Source of the DNA: Pelagibacteraceae bacterium AG-464-B04
Lineage (GTDB): Bacteria; Pseudomonadota; Alphaproteobacteria; Pelagibacterales; Pelagibacteraceae
Direction of reading: 5' to 3'
NCBI GenBank assembly: GCA_003209225.1
Contig: QCRZ01000010.1
Span: 1 to 34,035, forward strand
Length of the DNA: 34,035 nt
This document shows positions 26,743 to 34,035 of this stretch, piece by piece (positions within the stretch are counted from its first letter, which is position 1; each line of letters begins with the position of its first letter). The position numbers and the translations under genes were made by a program. Under the pieces are notes generated by a model. The model had not been told where the DNA came from, ran no database searches, and worked only from the letters and a program-made list of their open reading frames with translations.

Positions 26743-26829
26743 TGGTGGGGGAAAGGGGACTCGAACCCCTACACTTTTGCAAGTAACAGATTTTGAGTCT
26801 GTCTTGTCTACCAGTTCCAACATTCCCCC
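26743..26829 (-). tRNA. tRNA-Leu (anticodon CAA)
   Basis: On the minus strand a 7-bp acceptor stem GGGGGAA/TTCCCCC, D-arm with GGTAGAC, anticodon stem CAGA/TCTG around loop CTCAAAA, a long class II variable arm and T-arm AGGGG-TTCGAGT-CCCCT fold cleanly. Anticodon CAA (26795-26793) reads UUG. The long variable arm fits leucine. Discriminator A and the CCA end (26745-26743) are encoded. Confidence 0.97.
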
Positions 26830-26886
26830 TTTTAATAAATTATTTGATTAGAATATAAATTACTAATTAATAAATGTAAAAATACT

Positions 26887-26916
26887 TTGACACTTGTTTG
26901 ATATGTAAAATATACT
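26887..26916 (+). promoter_or_regulatory. Strong promoter for the acyl-CoA synthetase gene
   Basis: TTGACA (26887-26892), 18-base spacer, TATACT (26911-26916): the best sigma-70 match in the window. It leaves a leader of roughly 100 bases before the ATG at 27023. That leader carries a short hairpin AGTGT/ACACT (26997-27001 and 27009-27013) just before the start codon. Confidence 0.75.
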
Positions 26917-27022
26917 TAAAATAAACTAACAAACTCAAGTAAAGTGGTTAACTTAAAAATTTTAAAACCTGACAATAGAAACAAGGTGAGAATTAAAGTG
27001 TCCCTTTTACACTGAGAATAGT

Positions 27023-28741
27023 ATGAATTTAGATCAATTTAATAGCTTAGTAGACTTATTTTTTTATCAAGCAAAAAAACAAAATCCAAAAGGAATTTTT
27101 TTAGAATGGTTAAACCAAAGTGGCAGAAGATCATTTACTTGGGAAGATACTGTTTTAAATATTTACAAATTATCTAAAACTTTAAAACAATATTTAAATG
27201 CTGGAGATAGATGTCTATTAGTTTCTGAAAATAGACCTGAATGGCTTATTTCAGATTTGGCAATAATGTTAGCGAATGGAATTACTGTGCCCGCATATAC
27301 TACCTATGCAGAAAATGATTACAAATATTTAATTGATGATTGTAAGCCGTCTGTAATTATACTTTCAAATAACAAAATGCATAAAAAGATAGAGCAAATT
27401 ATAAAAAATAATAATTTTGTTAAAAAGATAATAACTTTTGATGAAATAGATAACATAAAATATCAAAATAAATATTTGAATTTAAATTCAATAATTAAAA
27501 ATAAATTATTAGAAACCGACATAATAAATAATTTAAATTTAAAAAGAACTTCACCTGCTTGTATAATATATACGTCAGGGACTGGTGGTGATCCTAAAGG
27601 AGTCGTGTTAAGTCATGGTGGTATATTAAGCAATTGTCAAGGTGCCTGTGAATTATTAAAACCTTTGTTAAATAAAAAAACAATTTTTTTGACGTGGCTT
27701 CCTTTGTCACATTCTTACGAACATACAGTTCAATTTGTACAGATAGCGATTGGAGCAAAAATATTTTATGCCGAAAAAATAGAAAAACTTTTAGACAATA
27801 TTTCAGAAGCTAAGCCAACAATAATGACTGCAGTGCCAAGATTTTATCAAAATCTTTATAATAAAATAAATATAAATATGAAAAAACAAACAGGATTAAA
27901 AGCTAAATTAATCCACTTTACAATTTTGTTAGGCAAAAAAAAACTTTTAGGTTTAAAAATGAGCTTCAATGAAAAACTCATAAATTTTGTTGTAAATATT
28001 TTAGTCAGAAAAAAAATAAAAAAACAGTTTGGTGGAAACTTAAAAGCTTTTGTTTCAGGGGGAGGTGCTTTAGATAAAGAAATAGGTGAGTTTTTAAATG
28101 CCATTGGATTACCTACTTTGCAAGGCTACGGTTTAACAGAAGCCTCACCTGTGGTTAGCTGCAATCCTTTTGATAAAATAATTGTTGAAACTGTAGGTCC
28201 ACCCTTTAAAGGTAACAAAATAAGAATAGCGCATGATGGTGAAATTTTAGTTAAAGGCGAAAATGTTATGTTGGGTTATTGGAACAAACAGGAAGATACA
28301 AATAAAGCTATTAAAGATGGATGGTTATACACAGGTGATATTGGAGAAATAAATCCCGAAAATGGATATTTAAAAATTACGGATAGAAAAAAAGATATAA
28401 TAGTCACTGCGGGTGGTGATAATATTTCTCCAGCTAAAATTGAAAATATTATTTCAAATTTTTCTGAAATCGATCAATGTATGGTGTATGGAGATAGAAA
28501 AAATTATTTAGTAGCAATTATAGTTCCTAATAAGGAAATTAAAGAACAAAAAGAGGTAATTGATGAAGTTTTAAACAAAGTTAATAAAGGCCTAACACAG
28601 GTTGAAAAAATAAAAAAATATTATTTAGTAAAAGAAAGTTTTTCAATTGAAAATGGTTTGCTAACACCAACAATGAAAATTAAAAGAAATAAAATAACAG
28701 AAAAATATAAAAATATTTTAGAAAGTTTCTATAAAAATTAA
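27023..28741 (+). CDS. AMP-dependent synthetase, long-chain acyl-CoA ligase
   Basis: The 572-residue adenylate-forming enzyme has the P-loop-like YTSGTGGDPKGVVLSHGG, the LQGYGLTEASPVVSCNP motif, GWLYTGDIG and the DRKKDIIVTAGGDNISP hinge, with a C-terminal lysine in TPTMKIKRNKI. It activates fatty acids as acyl-AMP then acyl-CoA at the membrane. FadD-like long-chain activity is inferred from subfamily resemblance (WLPLSHSYEHTVQF). Transcription probably starts near 26923 from a strong promoter. No partner gene for beta-oxidation is nearby. Confidence 0.9.
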   Translation: MNLDQFNSLVDLFFYQAKKQNPKGIFLEWLNQSGRRSFTWEDTVLNIYKLSKTLKQYLNAGDRCLLVSENRPEWLISDLAIMLANGITVPAYTTYAENDYKYLIDDCKPSVIILSNNKMHKKIEQIIKNNNFVKKIITFDEIDNIKYQNKYLNLNSIIKNKLLETDIINNLNLKRTSPACIIYTSGTGGDPKGVVLSHGGILSNCQGACELLKPLLNKKTIFLTWLPLSHSYEHTVQFVQIAIGAKIFYAEKIEKLLDNISEAKPTIMTAVPRFYQNLYNKININMKKQTGLKAKLIHFTILLGKKKLLGLKMSFNEKLINFVVNILVRKKIKKQFGGNLKAFVSGGGALDKEIGEFLNAIGLPTLQGYGLTEASPVVSCNPFDKIIVETVGPPFKGNKIRIAHDGEILVKGENVMLGYWNKQEDTNKAIKDGWLYTGDIGEINPENGYLKITDRKKDIIVTAGGDNISPAKIENIISNFSEIDQCMVYGDRKNYLVAIIVPNKEIKEQKEVIDEVLNKVNKGLTQVEKIKKYYLVKESFSIENGLLTPTMKIKRNKITEKYKNILESFYKN

Positions 28742-28961
28742 ATATTACAATTTCAATTAATAATTTAATTTATTCCACTATACAAAAAGCATTGTTATTA
28801 CTTGTTTATTTTTATCATTAAATAAAAAATTATTTTTTAAATTTTTTATTTTTTTAAATTTTTTTAATAAGAATTTATGTTTGACATAAGTAAAAAAAAA
28901 CATAAGAGTAGAAATATAAAACGAATCACGCTGATTCGTAATTAAATAAAGGGAGTTTAAG
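28742..28961 (+). promoter_or_regulatory. Leader region of the basic peptide gene: TTGACA box and hairpin
   Basis: No gene is seen in these 220 bases. TTGACA at 28881-28886 is a perfect -35; no good -10 lies at 16-18 bases (28903-28908 is TAAGAG). Just after it, ACGAATCA (28921-28928) and TGATTCGT (28932-28939) form a perfect 8-bp stem with a CGC loop, probably near the 5' end of the transcript. GGGAG at 28951-28955 is a good ribosome site for the ATG at 28962. Confidence 0.55.
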
Positions 28962-29027
28962 ATGGCTAAAAGAAGAAAAGCTAAGAAAAAAGGAAAAAAG
29001 AAAGCTAAGAAAAGAAGAAGAAGATAA
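28962..29027 (+). CDS. 21-residue Lys/Arg-rich peptide
   Basis: The frame starts MAKRRKAKKKGKKK and ends in four arginines before TAA. Of 21 residues, 16 are Lys or Arg; the rest are Met, three Ala and Gly. It has a GGGAG ribosome site 6 bases upstream, a structured leader and a perfect terminator 17 bases after the stop, so it looks like a real, independently transcribed unit. I recognise no named family. The composition suggests nucleic-acid (histone-tail-like or ribosome) binding. It could also be the visible part of a small RNA. Confidence 0.7.
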   Translation: MAKRRKAKKKGKKKAKKRRRR

Positions 29028-29043
29028 AAAAAGTTTTCTTTTA

Positions 29044-29082
29044 ATACGCTCCTTACCAATCCTTGATAGGGAGCGTATTATT
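29044..29082 (+). terminator. Bidirectional intrinsic terminator between the basic peptide gene and carD
   Basis: TAATACGCTCC (29044-29054) pairs with GGAGCGTATTA (29072-29082), a perfect 11-bp stem with a 17-base loop. T-rich sequence follows on the + strand and A/T-rich on the other, so it can serve both convergent transcripts. The carD stop is 4 bases away. Confidence 0.85.
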
Positions 29083-29085
29083 TAA

Positions 29086-29766
29086 TTATTCTTCCTGATG
29101 TTGATTTCTTTTAAGAGCTTTATCAAGTTTTTTTTGGGTTTGTTCGGCTGTAGCTCCAAGCACTATTTGAAATTCAGTTAAAATTCTATCATAGGCTTTC
29201 TCAAGTAATTGTCTTTCACTGTAAGATTGATCAACTAGTATGTCATTGCCTTTATTTAAGTCTCTAACTACCTCGGCCAAATCATAAATTTTTCCTGAAA
29301 CTATCTTTTGTTCATATTCTTGCGCTCTTCTGCTCCACATTGTTCTTTTTATTTTAGGTTTTCCTCTTAAGATACTCATAGCTTTATTAACTTGGTTTAT
29401 ACTTGATAGAGGTCTTAGGTGAGATTGTTTGTTAACAGGAAGCAATCCTATTGCTTTATCCTTTTCAAATTTTATGTCATAACATTGAACTTCTATTCCT
29501 CCAATAGTTTTTGATCCTACTGATAAAATTTGTCCTACGCCATGTTTTGGGTAAACGATATGGTCTTTTATTTTAAAAATTTTCTTTTCTGTAGCCTGCT
29601 TTTTTATTTTTATTATCTCAACTTTTTGATCATTACTTTTTGGAATTCTATGAATATTTTCTTGAACAATTTTATTTTTTTTTGTTTGTCTAGTTTTAGA
29701 TTTTTTTTTAGAAATTTTTTTTTTTAATTTTACTTTTTTTCTTTTTTTTATTTTTTTTTTAGGCAT
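29086..29766 (-). CDS. carD: CarD-family transcription regulator with lysine-rich N-terminal tail
   Basis: 226 residues. The CarD domain starts at about residue 64 (FKIKDHIVYPKHGVGQIL), followed by the RNA polymerase-binding Tudor-like region (VQCYDIKFEKDKAIGLLPV) and the C-terminal helical DNA-contacting domain (MWSRRAQEYEQKIVSG, LLEKAYDRILTEFQIV). CarD stabilises promoter open complexes. The first ~30 residues contain 17 Lys and 2 Arg, a basic tail absent from most CarD proteins. Some SAR11-like genomes may share it, which I cannot check. The ATG is one base beyond the ferredoxin stop. A later start would leave a normal CarD, so the tail deserves confirmation. Confidence 0.9.
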   Translation of the reverse strand: MPKKKIKKRKKVKLKKKISKKKSKTRQTKKNKIVQENIHRIPKSNDQKVEIIKIKKQATEKKIFKIKDHIVYPKHGVGQILSVGSKTIGGIEVQCYDIKFEKDKAIGLLPVNKQSHLRPLSSINQVNKAMSILRGKPKIKRTMWSRRAQEYEQKIVSGKIYDLAEVVRDLNKGNDILVDQSYSERQLLEKAYDRILTEFQIVLGATAEQTQKKLDKALKRNQHQEE

Positions 29767-29767
29767 A

Positions 29768-30103
29768 TTAATTATTTTCTAAATTTTCTTTAAAATATTT
29801 ATCATATTTATTTTTTTCATTTCTAAAATTATCAGCATCAATCGGAGGATCCTTTTTTTTGTTTATATTTGGCCAAATTTCAGAATACTTTGTATTAATT
29901 TCTAACCATTTTTCCAAACCTTTTTCAGTATCTGGTTTGATTGCATCAACCGGACATTCGGGTTCGCAAACGCCACAATCTATACACTCATCAGGTTTAA
30001 TTACAAGCATATTTTTGCCTTCATAAAAGCAATCTACCGGACAAACTTCAACACAATCCATTAACTTACATTTTATACACTCATCTTTAACAATATATGT
30101 CAT
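29768..30103 (-). CDS. fdxA: 7Fe-ferredoxin (FdxA type)
   Basis: The 111-residue ferredoxin has [17 protein letters not shown] with the spacing of a 3Fe-4S plus 4Fe-4S (7Fe) cluster protein and a second motif [16 protein letters not shown]. The C-terminal extension [15 protein letters not shown] is typical of FdxA/FdII. It is a low-potential electron carrier. Its ATG overlaps the stop of the TerB-like gene by one base (TAATG). Helicase-ferredoxin-carD neighbourhoods are common in Alphaproteobacteria, although a functional link is not understood. Confidence 0.93.
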   Translation of the reverse strand: MTYIVKDECIKCKLMDCVEVCPVDCFYEGKNMLVIKPDECIDCGVCEPECPVDAIKPDTEKGLEKWLEINTKYSEIWPNINKKKDPPIDADNFRNEKNKYDKYFKENLENN

Positions 30104-30507
30104 TATAATTTTTTATTGATAACTGATTGCCTAATATCACCAGCTTCTTTATCGCTTACATAAAACAACCCGTTTAGTCTTCTCATTAAATTGGATTCAT
30201 ACATATCAGAAACATCATCTGAATATATTATCTTCCACAAAATTTCAAGAATTTTAAGTCTAAAATTTTTTTCAGAATTTTTTACTTCCCTTGTAAATTC
30301 TAAAATTTGATTGGATTGACTTTCTTTTTCTTCTGCCTCTTTAAGGATTATTTTATTATCACTTTCTTTATTGTCTGTCATTTCAGCTAAAGCTTTTAAT
30401 ATAATTAATTTTTCTTTATCAGTATAGTTTTCGTCCATTTTTGCAGCATGTACAAATAAGGCACACACAAGAACAAGCTTTTCTTTATCGTATTTAGATT
30501 TAGTCAT
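30103..30507 (-). CDS. TerB-like helical protein
   Basis: The 134-residue, all-helical, acidic protein resembles the TerB/DUF533-like family: [29 protein letters not shown] at the N-terminus and [34 protein letters not shown] at the C-terminus, each containing a D-rich metal-binding-type turn. No catalytic residues are evident. TerB homologues are annotated for tellurite resistance, but most stand-alone copies have unknown roles. It sits between the helicase and fdxA with a 25-base gap upstream and a one-base overlap downstream. Confidence 0.7.
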   Translation of the reverse strand: MTKSKYDKEKLVLVCALFVHAAKMDENYTDKEKLIILKALAEMTDNKESDNKIILKEAEEKESQSNQILEFTREVKNSEKNFRLKILEILWKIIYSDDVSDMYESNLMRRLNGLFYVSDKEAGDIRQSVINKKL

Positions 30508-30532
30508 TTTTTAAATATTTATTATTATAATT

Positions 30533-33028
30533 TTAATTAAAATTTACATTAGTAAGAACGTCAAAGGGGCTATCCTTTTTTTTATCTTCTCTAATTATTT
30601 TTTTTTTATGATCCACTTTAACCGGGCTATATCTAAAATAAATTTCATTTTTGTTTTTCATTTTTTCTATTTTATAATCCATAAGTCTAAGTAATTTCAA
30701 AAAATTATCTTTATTACAACCAAGCAAATTGACCATGTCAGAGTCTAATTTTATCTTATTTTCAACCCTTTTTTCTATAATTTTAACAAATAATCTTTCT
30801 AAAATATCAATCCTAACAAAAAAGTTTTTAAATTTTTCAAAGCCACAAATCAACATAAATTTTTGGTCCAAGTCTTTTTTTGAATCTAAAAAGTTTAGAC
30901 CAAATTTTGGTGGGTCTAATTTTAAATTATTTCTAAAAAAGTTTTTCCACAAAAGTACTCTTGTTGTAACAGCGCTAGGTTTAAATATTCTGTGCAAAAA
31001 AATATGATATCTTCCAATTTTAATTCCTTTATTTCTTAAAGTTTTTCTATCTTCTTGGTTTAGATTTTTTATAAATTCTTTAACTGAATCTCTTTTTAAA
31101 ACCCCATTATTTTCAAATAACTGATAACATAACGCTCTTACATAGTTGTTTTTTTGTTTAAATTTATTCAGGTTTACTAAGTCTTTTAATTCAAGGTTTA
31201 TAAATTTTAATATCCAATCATTAAGGAATGATATTAGCTTATTTCTTGAATTATCATCTAATATATCATCTGTAATTAGATTTACATTTGGTTCTAAATA
31301 ATTTTTTCCTGGCATAATTTGAGCAATGGCATTTTCCAACCAATATATCTTAAAATCTTCATTTAATTTTAAACTTTTATCTTTTATAATAAGATTGACT
31401 CTTTTTTCTAATTCTGGACCAATGCCTTGTCGGGCAGCTTTTTTCAAAGATTTGATGTCGGTATCAAGTGCCCCTGTTTTAAAATCTAAGTTTAGTTTTA
31501 GTCCTTTTAGCTCTCCTATAAAGTGTCCATCAATAATAACTTCTCTTTCATTTTTAATTTTTGTTTCCAGAATAGCGTCTTGTTTAAGACCTCTAGCCAA
31601 TACACTTGCTCTTTTATCAATAAAACTTTTTGATAATTCCTCATGGAGTCTTTCAGACAATTTGTCTTCTAATGTCTTTGTTCTTTCTAACCAATAATCT
31701 TGGTTTTGTATCCAATTTCTTTTATTTGCGACATAAGCCCATGTTCTAACATTAGATATTCTATTGGCTAAAGTGTCTACATTTCCAGCGAGCACATCTA
31801 AGTTTTTTATTTGTTCACGCATATATATATTTGGAACTCTTTTTTCACCCGAAGTTAGAAATTTAAAAACTTTACTTACTACATCAAGATGGTGACCATA
31901 GGTATGTTTAACAAAATCAGGGATTTGACAACAATCCCAAAGAGTTTCTAAAATGTATTTTTCATTAGCAATACTTAATTTTGAATTATTTTTTAAAAAA
32001 TATTTTAATATTTTTTCATCTTCGCAATCGTTTATTCTTCTCAAAAAATTTTCATTAGGTCTTTCATCTAAAGAATTAATTAATTTTTCAAAGCTTCTAA
32101 AATCTAAATTTGAATTTCTCCAAAAAATTTTTTGTATTGATTCCAATTTATGATTTTCAACTAATTCAACTTCCTCAGAAGTTAAATTTTCACAATCTCC
32201 CGTAATACCAAAATTTCCATCATTAATATGGCGTCCAGCCCTTCCTGCAATTTGGGATATTTCAGCTAAATTTAAACGCCTAAGTTTCTTTCCATCAAAT
32301 TTTTTTAAGCTAGTAAAATAAACATCGTTAATATCCATATTGATACCCATTCCAATGGCATCAGTAGCTACCAAATAATCTACATCTCCAGACTCATATA
32401 ACCTAACCTGAGAATTTCTTGTTTTTGGGCTTAATGTGCCCATTACTATTGCAGCACCTCCCTTTTGTCTTCTAACCAGCTCTGCGATTGCATATATTTC
32501 TTCAATTGAAAAAGCTATAATTGCTGTTTTTCTTTGCAACCTAGATATTTTTTTTTGTCCACTATAAGTAAGTTTTGAAAACCTTTCTTTACTTATAAAT
32601 TCCACATCTTCTTTAAGAGATCCAATTATATTTTTCATGGTATGAGATCCTAAAAACATAGTTAATTTTTCACCTCTCAAATTTAATAAACGATCTGTAA
32701 ATATATGTCCTCTTTCATGGTCCGCACACATTTGAATTTCGTCCACACCAACAAATTCTACATTTTTATCTATAGGCATAGATTCAACAGTGCATAAAAA
32801 ATATTTTGCATTCATGGGTATAATTTTTTCCTCCCCAGTTATAAGAGCAACTTTTGCTGGATTAACTCTTTTCAAAATTTTTTCGTAAACTTCTCTTGCT
32901 AATAATCTTAGTGGGAATCCTAAAATGCCACTTTCAAAATTTAGCATTGTTTCTATTGCCATGTGGGTCTTCCCTGTATTTGTGGGACCAAGAACTGCAG
33001 TAATTTTTGAATTATTGTTCAGATGCAT
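30533..33028 (-). CDS. SUV3-type (mgpS-like) DExH-box RNA/DNA helicase
   Basis: 831 residues. Walker A is GPTNTGKT (14-21) and Walker B DEIQ (96-99). The helicase C-terminal domain has MGTLSPKTRN, YLVATDAIGMGINMDI and QIAGRAGR. This is the SUV3/mitochondrial-degradosome-like architecture found in alphaproteobacterial mgpS-type helicases, with a long C-terminal extension of about 450 residues that I do not recognise in detail. Likely unwinds RNA in decay or ribosome-related processes (inference). First gene of a minus-strand run ending in carD. Start MHLNNNSKITAVLGPTNTGKT puts Walker A at the usual distance. Confidence 0.9.
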   Translation of the reverse strand: MHLNNNSKITAVLGPTNTGKTHMAIETMLNFESGILGFPLRLLAREVYEKILKRVNPAKVALITGEEKIIPMNAKYFLCTVESMPIDKNVEFVGVDEIQMCADHERGHIFTDRLLNLRGEKLTMFLGSHTMKNIIGSLKEDVEFISKERFSKLTYSGQKKISRLQRKTAIIAFSIEEIYAIAELVRRQKGGAAIVMGTLSPKTRNSQVRLYESGDVDYLVATDAIGMGINMDINDVYFTSLKKFDGKKLRRLNLAEISQIAGRAGRHINDGNFGITGDCENLTSEEVELVENHKLESIQKIFWRNSNLDFRSFEKLINSLDERPNENFLRRINDCEDEKILKYFLKNNSKLSIANEKYILETLWDCCQIPDFVKHTYGHHLDVVSKVFKFLTSGEKRVPNIYMREQIKNLDVLAGNVDTLANRISNVRTWAYVANKRNWIQNQDYWLERTKTLEDKLSERLHEELSKSFIDKRASVLARGLKQDAILETKIKNEREVIIDGHFIGELKGLKLNLDFKTGALDTDIKSLKKAARQGIGPELEKRVNLIIKDKSLKLNEDFKIYWLENAIAQIMPGKNYLEPNVNLITDDILDDNSRNKLISFLNDWILKFINLELKDLVNLNKFKQKNNYVRALCYQLFENNGVLKRDSVKEFIKNLNQEDRKTLRNKGIKIGRYHIFLHRIFKPSAVTTRVLLWKNFFRNNLKLDPPKFGLNFLDSKKDLDQKFMLICGFEKFKNFFVRIDILERLFVKIIEKRVENKIKLDSDMVNLLGCNKDNFLKLLRLMDYKIEKMKNKNEIYFRYSPVKVDHKKKIIREDKKKDSPFDVLTNVNFN

Positions 33029-33054
33029 TTTTTGTGTGTCAATTTTGATTATGT

Positions 33055-33082
33055 ACTATATCTAGTTCAGTTATTAGAACAA
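33055..33082 (-). promoter_or_regulatory. Candidate promoter of the helicase-terB-fdxA-carD run
   Basis: On the minus strand TTGTTC (33082-33077), 16-base spacer and TATAGT (33060-33055) precede the helicase ATG at 33028. Moderate fit to sigma-70 consensus. Confidence 0.4.
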
Positions 33083-33152
33083 AAGAAGTCTAAAACATGA
33101 CCGAATCACTGGTTTAAAAGTTCTCATTAAATTATTTAACTATTAATAAAGA

Positions 33153-33180
33153 TTAACACAATTAATATTATTTCTATAAT
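33153..33180 (+). promoter_or_regulatory. Candidate promoter of the aminotransferase gene
   Basis: TTAACA (33153-33158), 16-base spacer and a perfect TATAAT (33175-33180). Transcription would start near 33187, leaving a leader of about 90 bases before the ATG at 33278. The remainder of the 249-base gap 33029-33277 holds no gene that I can see. Confidence 0.5.
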
Positions 33181-33277
33181 GTTTTTTTAAATTATTTTTT
33201 TATATTTACTTTTAAAATTTTTAGAACCACTAGTAAAAAACATTAAAGTTATGTCAGAAAAAATATTTATTTAATTT

Positions 33278-34035
33278 ATGTTAAAAAAAAAAATTTTTAT
33301 CCCAGTAAATACACCTTTGATTACCAAAAGTGATGCCAAGGCTGTTTATAAAAGCATTTCCACAGGATGGATTTCATCAGAAGGTCCACAAGTTGGAGAG
33401 TTTGAAATTAAAATGGCAAAATTAGTAAAAAGAAAATTTGCTTGCTGTGTTTCTAGTGGAACTGCAGCTTTAGAAATTGCTGTTAAAGCTTTGGACCTTG
33501 GTAAGGGTGATGAAGTTATAATGCCAACTTTTACAATCATATCCAACGCAAATGCTATTATAAAAAATTTAGCAACACCAGTTTTAGTTGATGTAAATTT
33601 GCAAACCTGGAATATCAAAATAGAAGATATTGAAAAAAAAATTACTAAACGGACAAAAGCTTTAATGTTGCCCCATGTTTACGGTTTTCCCAATGACATG
33701 AATAAAATTATAAAAATTATTAAAAAATATAATTTATACTTAATCGAAGATGCAGCAGAAATGATAGGACAAAAATATAAAAACCGTAACTGTGGAAGTT
33801 TTGGTGATATAAGTATATTCAGTTTTTATGCTAATAAACATATAACTACAGGCGAAGGGGGGATGCTTCTTACAAATAGTAAAAAACTAAATAACAGAAT
33901 AAAAAATTTAAGAAATCTGTGCTTTGGAAAAAAAAATAGATTCAATCATTTCGATATAGGTTGGAATTATAGATTTACAAATATCCAAGCCTCGTTAGGC
34001 CTAAACCAACTTAAAAGAATTAAAGAAATAATTAA
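33278..34035 (+). CDS. DegT/DnrJ/EryC1/StrS-family sugar aminotransferase (3' end outside window)
   Basis: The first 252 residues are visible and the frame is open to the window end. The start MLKKKIFIPVNTPLITKSDAK is followed by GWISSEGPQVGEFE, SSGTAALEIAVKAL, VIMPTFTIISNANAI and the PLP-binding LIEDAAEMIGQKY. The Schiff-base lysine is Lys187 in FYANKHITTGEGGM. These PLP enzymes aminate keto-sugar nucleotides for lipopolysaccharide or O-antigen, perosamine-like synthesis being one possibility. The exact sugar cannot be assigned. The gene starts with an 11-A run (33283-33293) that is in frame here. Confidence 0.9.
   Translation, partial: MLKKKIFIPVNTPLITKSDAKAVYKSISTGWISSEGPQVGEFEIKMAKLVKRKFACCVSSGTAALEIAVKALDLGKGDEVIMPTFTIISNANAIIKNLATPVLVDVNLQTWNIKIEDIEKKITKRTKALMLPHVYGFPNDMNKIIKIIKKYNLYLIEDAAEMIGQKYKNRNCGSFGDISIFSFYANKHITTGEGGMLLTNSKKLNNRIKNLRNLCFGKKNRFNHFDIGWNYRFTNIQASLGLNQLKRIKEII

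Noticed and set aside
26699-26782. N-terminal extension of the adenine deaminase frame
   Set aside because: The extra 28 codons run into the tRNA-Leu gene and have no family resemblance. The ATG at 26698 starts at the conserved N-terminus.
26923-27022. Known riboswitch (glycine, SAM class) in the acyl-CoA synthetase leader
   Set aside because: I could not find the conserved core of any class I know. Only a short hairpin is evident.
28778-29059. 93-codon minus-strand ORF with hydrophobic composition opposite the basic peptide gene
   Set aside because: Its hydrophobic residues are only the antisense reading of AAA/AAG/AGA codons, it spans the terminator stem and the T-rich leader, and it has no ribosome site. 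The plus-strand peptide, with its own signals, explains the DNA.
33346-33618. 90-codon minus-strand ORF inside the aminotransferase gene
   Set aside because: It is the antisense shadow of a clearly recognisable DegT-family coding sequence.
1-34035. CRISPR arrays, insertion sequences, prophage or toxin-antitoxin systems
   Set aside because: I saw no regularly spaced repeats, transposase or integrase motifs, or paired small toxin/antitoxin ORFs. The HNH protein is of the housekeeping type.

Overview
The window is a gene-dense, very AT-rich bacterial chromosome segment. Genes abut or overlap by a few bases, only one gene-free stretch exceeds 300 bases, and Shine-Dalgarno sites are sparse. Protein families and gene order point to Alphaproteobacteria: irr next to fabA-fabB-fabI, mutM/rpsT/dnaA/dnaN, ubiE-ubiB-coaBC-dut-moeB, argH-lptM-lysA, helicase-ferredoxin-CarD, and a rubrerythrin/Fe-S protein/DUF3501 cluster. 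Low GC plus streamlining suggests the SAR11 group (Pelagibacterales) or a similarly reduced marine lineage. That placement is inference.

Layout. 1-2587 (+): end of rbfA, rpsO and pnp (ribosome maturation and RNA decay). 2593-5098 (-): fabI, fabB and fabA (unsaturated fatty acid synthesis). 5170-8117 (+): irr, then a rubrerythrin with a near-perfect Irr box in its promoter, a GlpC/HdrB-like Fe-S protein and a DUF3501 protein, together a probable iron/peroxide module. 8114-13284 (-): SH3 protein, moeB/thiF-like gene, dut, coaBC, ubiB and ubiE. 13324-17378 (+): mutM, rpsT, an AT-rich gap with repeats, dnaA and dnaN. 17390-20853 (-): plsC, lysA, a small lipoprotein gene and argH. 20891-22717 (+): TlpA-like thioredoxin, carboxylesterase and HNH nuclease. 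22684-23786 (-): dsbB and yqaA. 23836-25701 (+): TPR/SPINDLY glycosyltransferase. 25694-26829 (-): adenine deaminase and tRNA-Leu(CAA). 27023-29082 (+): acyl-CoA synthetase, then a 21-residue Lys/Arg peptide gene with its own hairpin and terminator. 29086-33028 (-): carD, ferredoxin, TerB-like protein and an SUV3-type helicase. 33278-34035 (+): start of a DegT-family aminotransferase, cut by the window end.

Five genes (Fe-S/CCG protein, SH3 protein, dnaA, tlpA-like, carboxylesterase) are each broken, or separated from their ATG, by one apparent extra base in an A or T run. Removing that base restores a full-length family member every time. dnaA is among them, so sequencing/assembly error or RNA-polymerase slippage on poly(A) is more likely than five real pseudogenes. 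They are annotated here as full-length genes with frameshifts.

The most interesting biology is the Irr-box-controlled rubrerythrin/Fe-S/DUF3501 unit, the tiny basic-peptide transcription unit, and the lysine-tailed CarD convergent with it.
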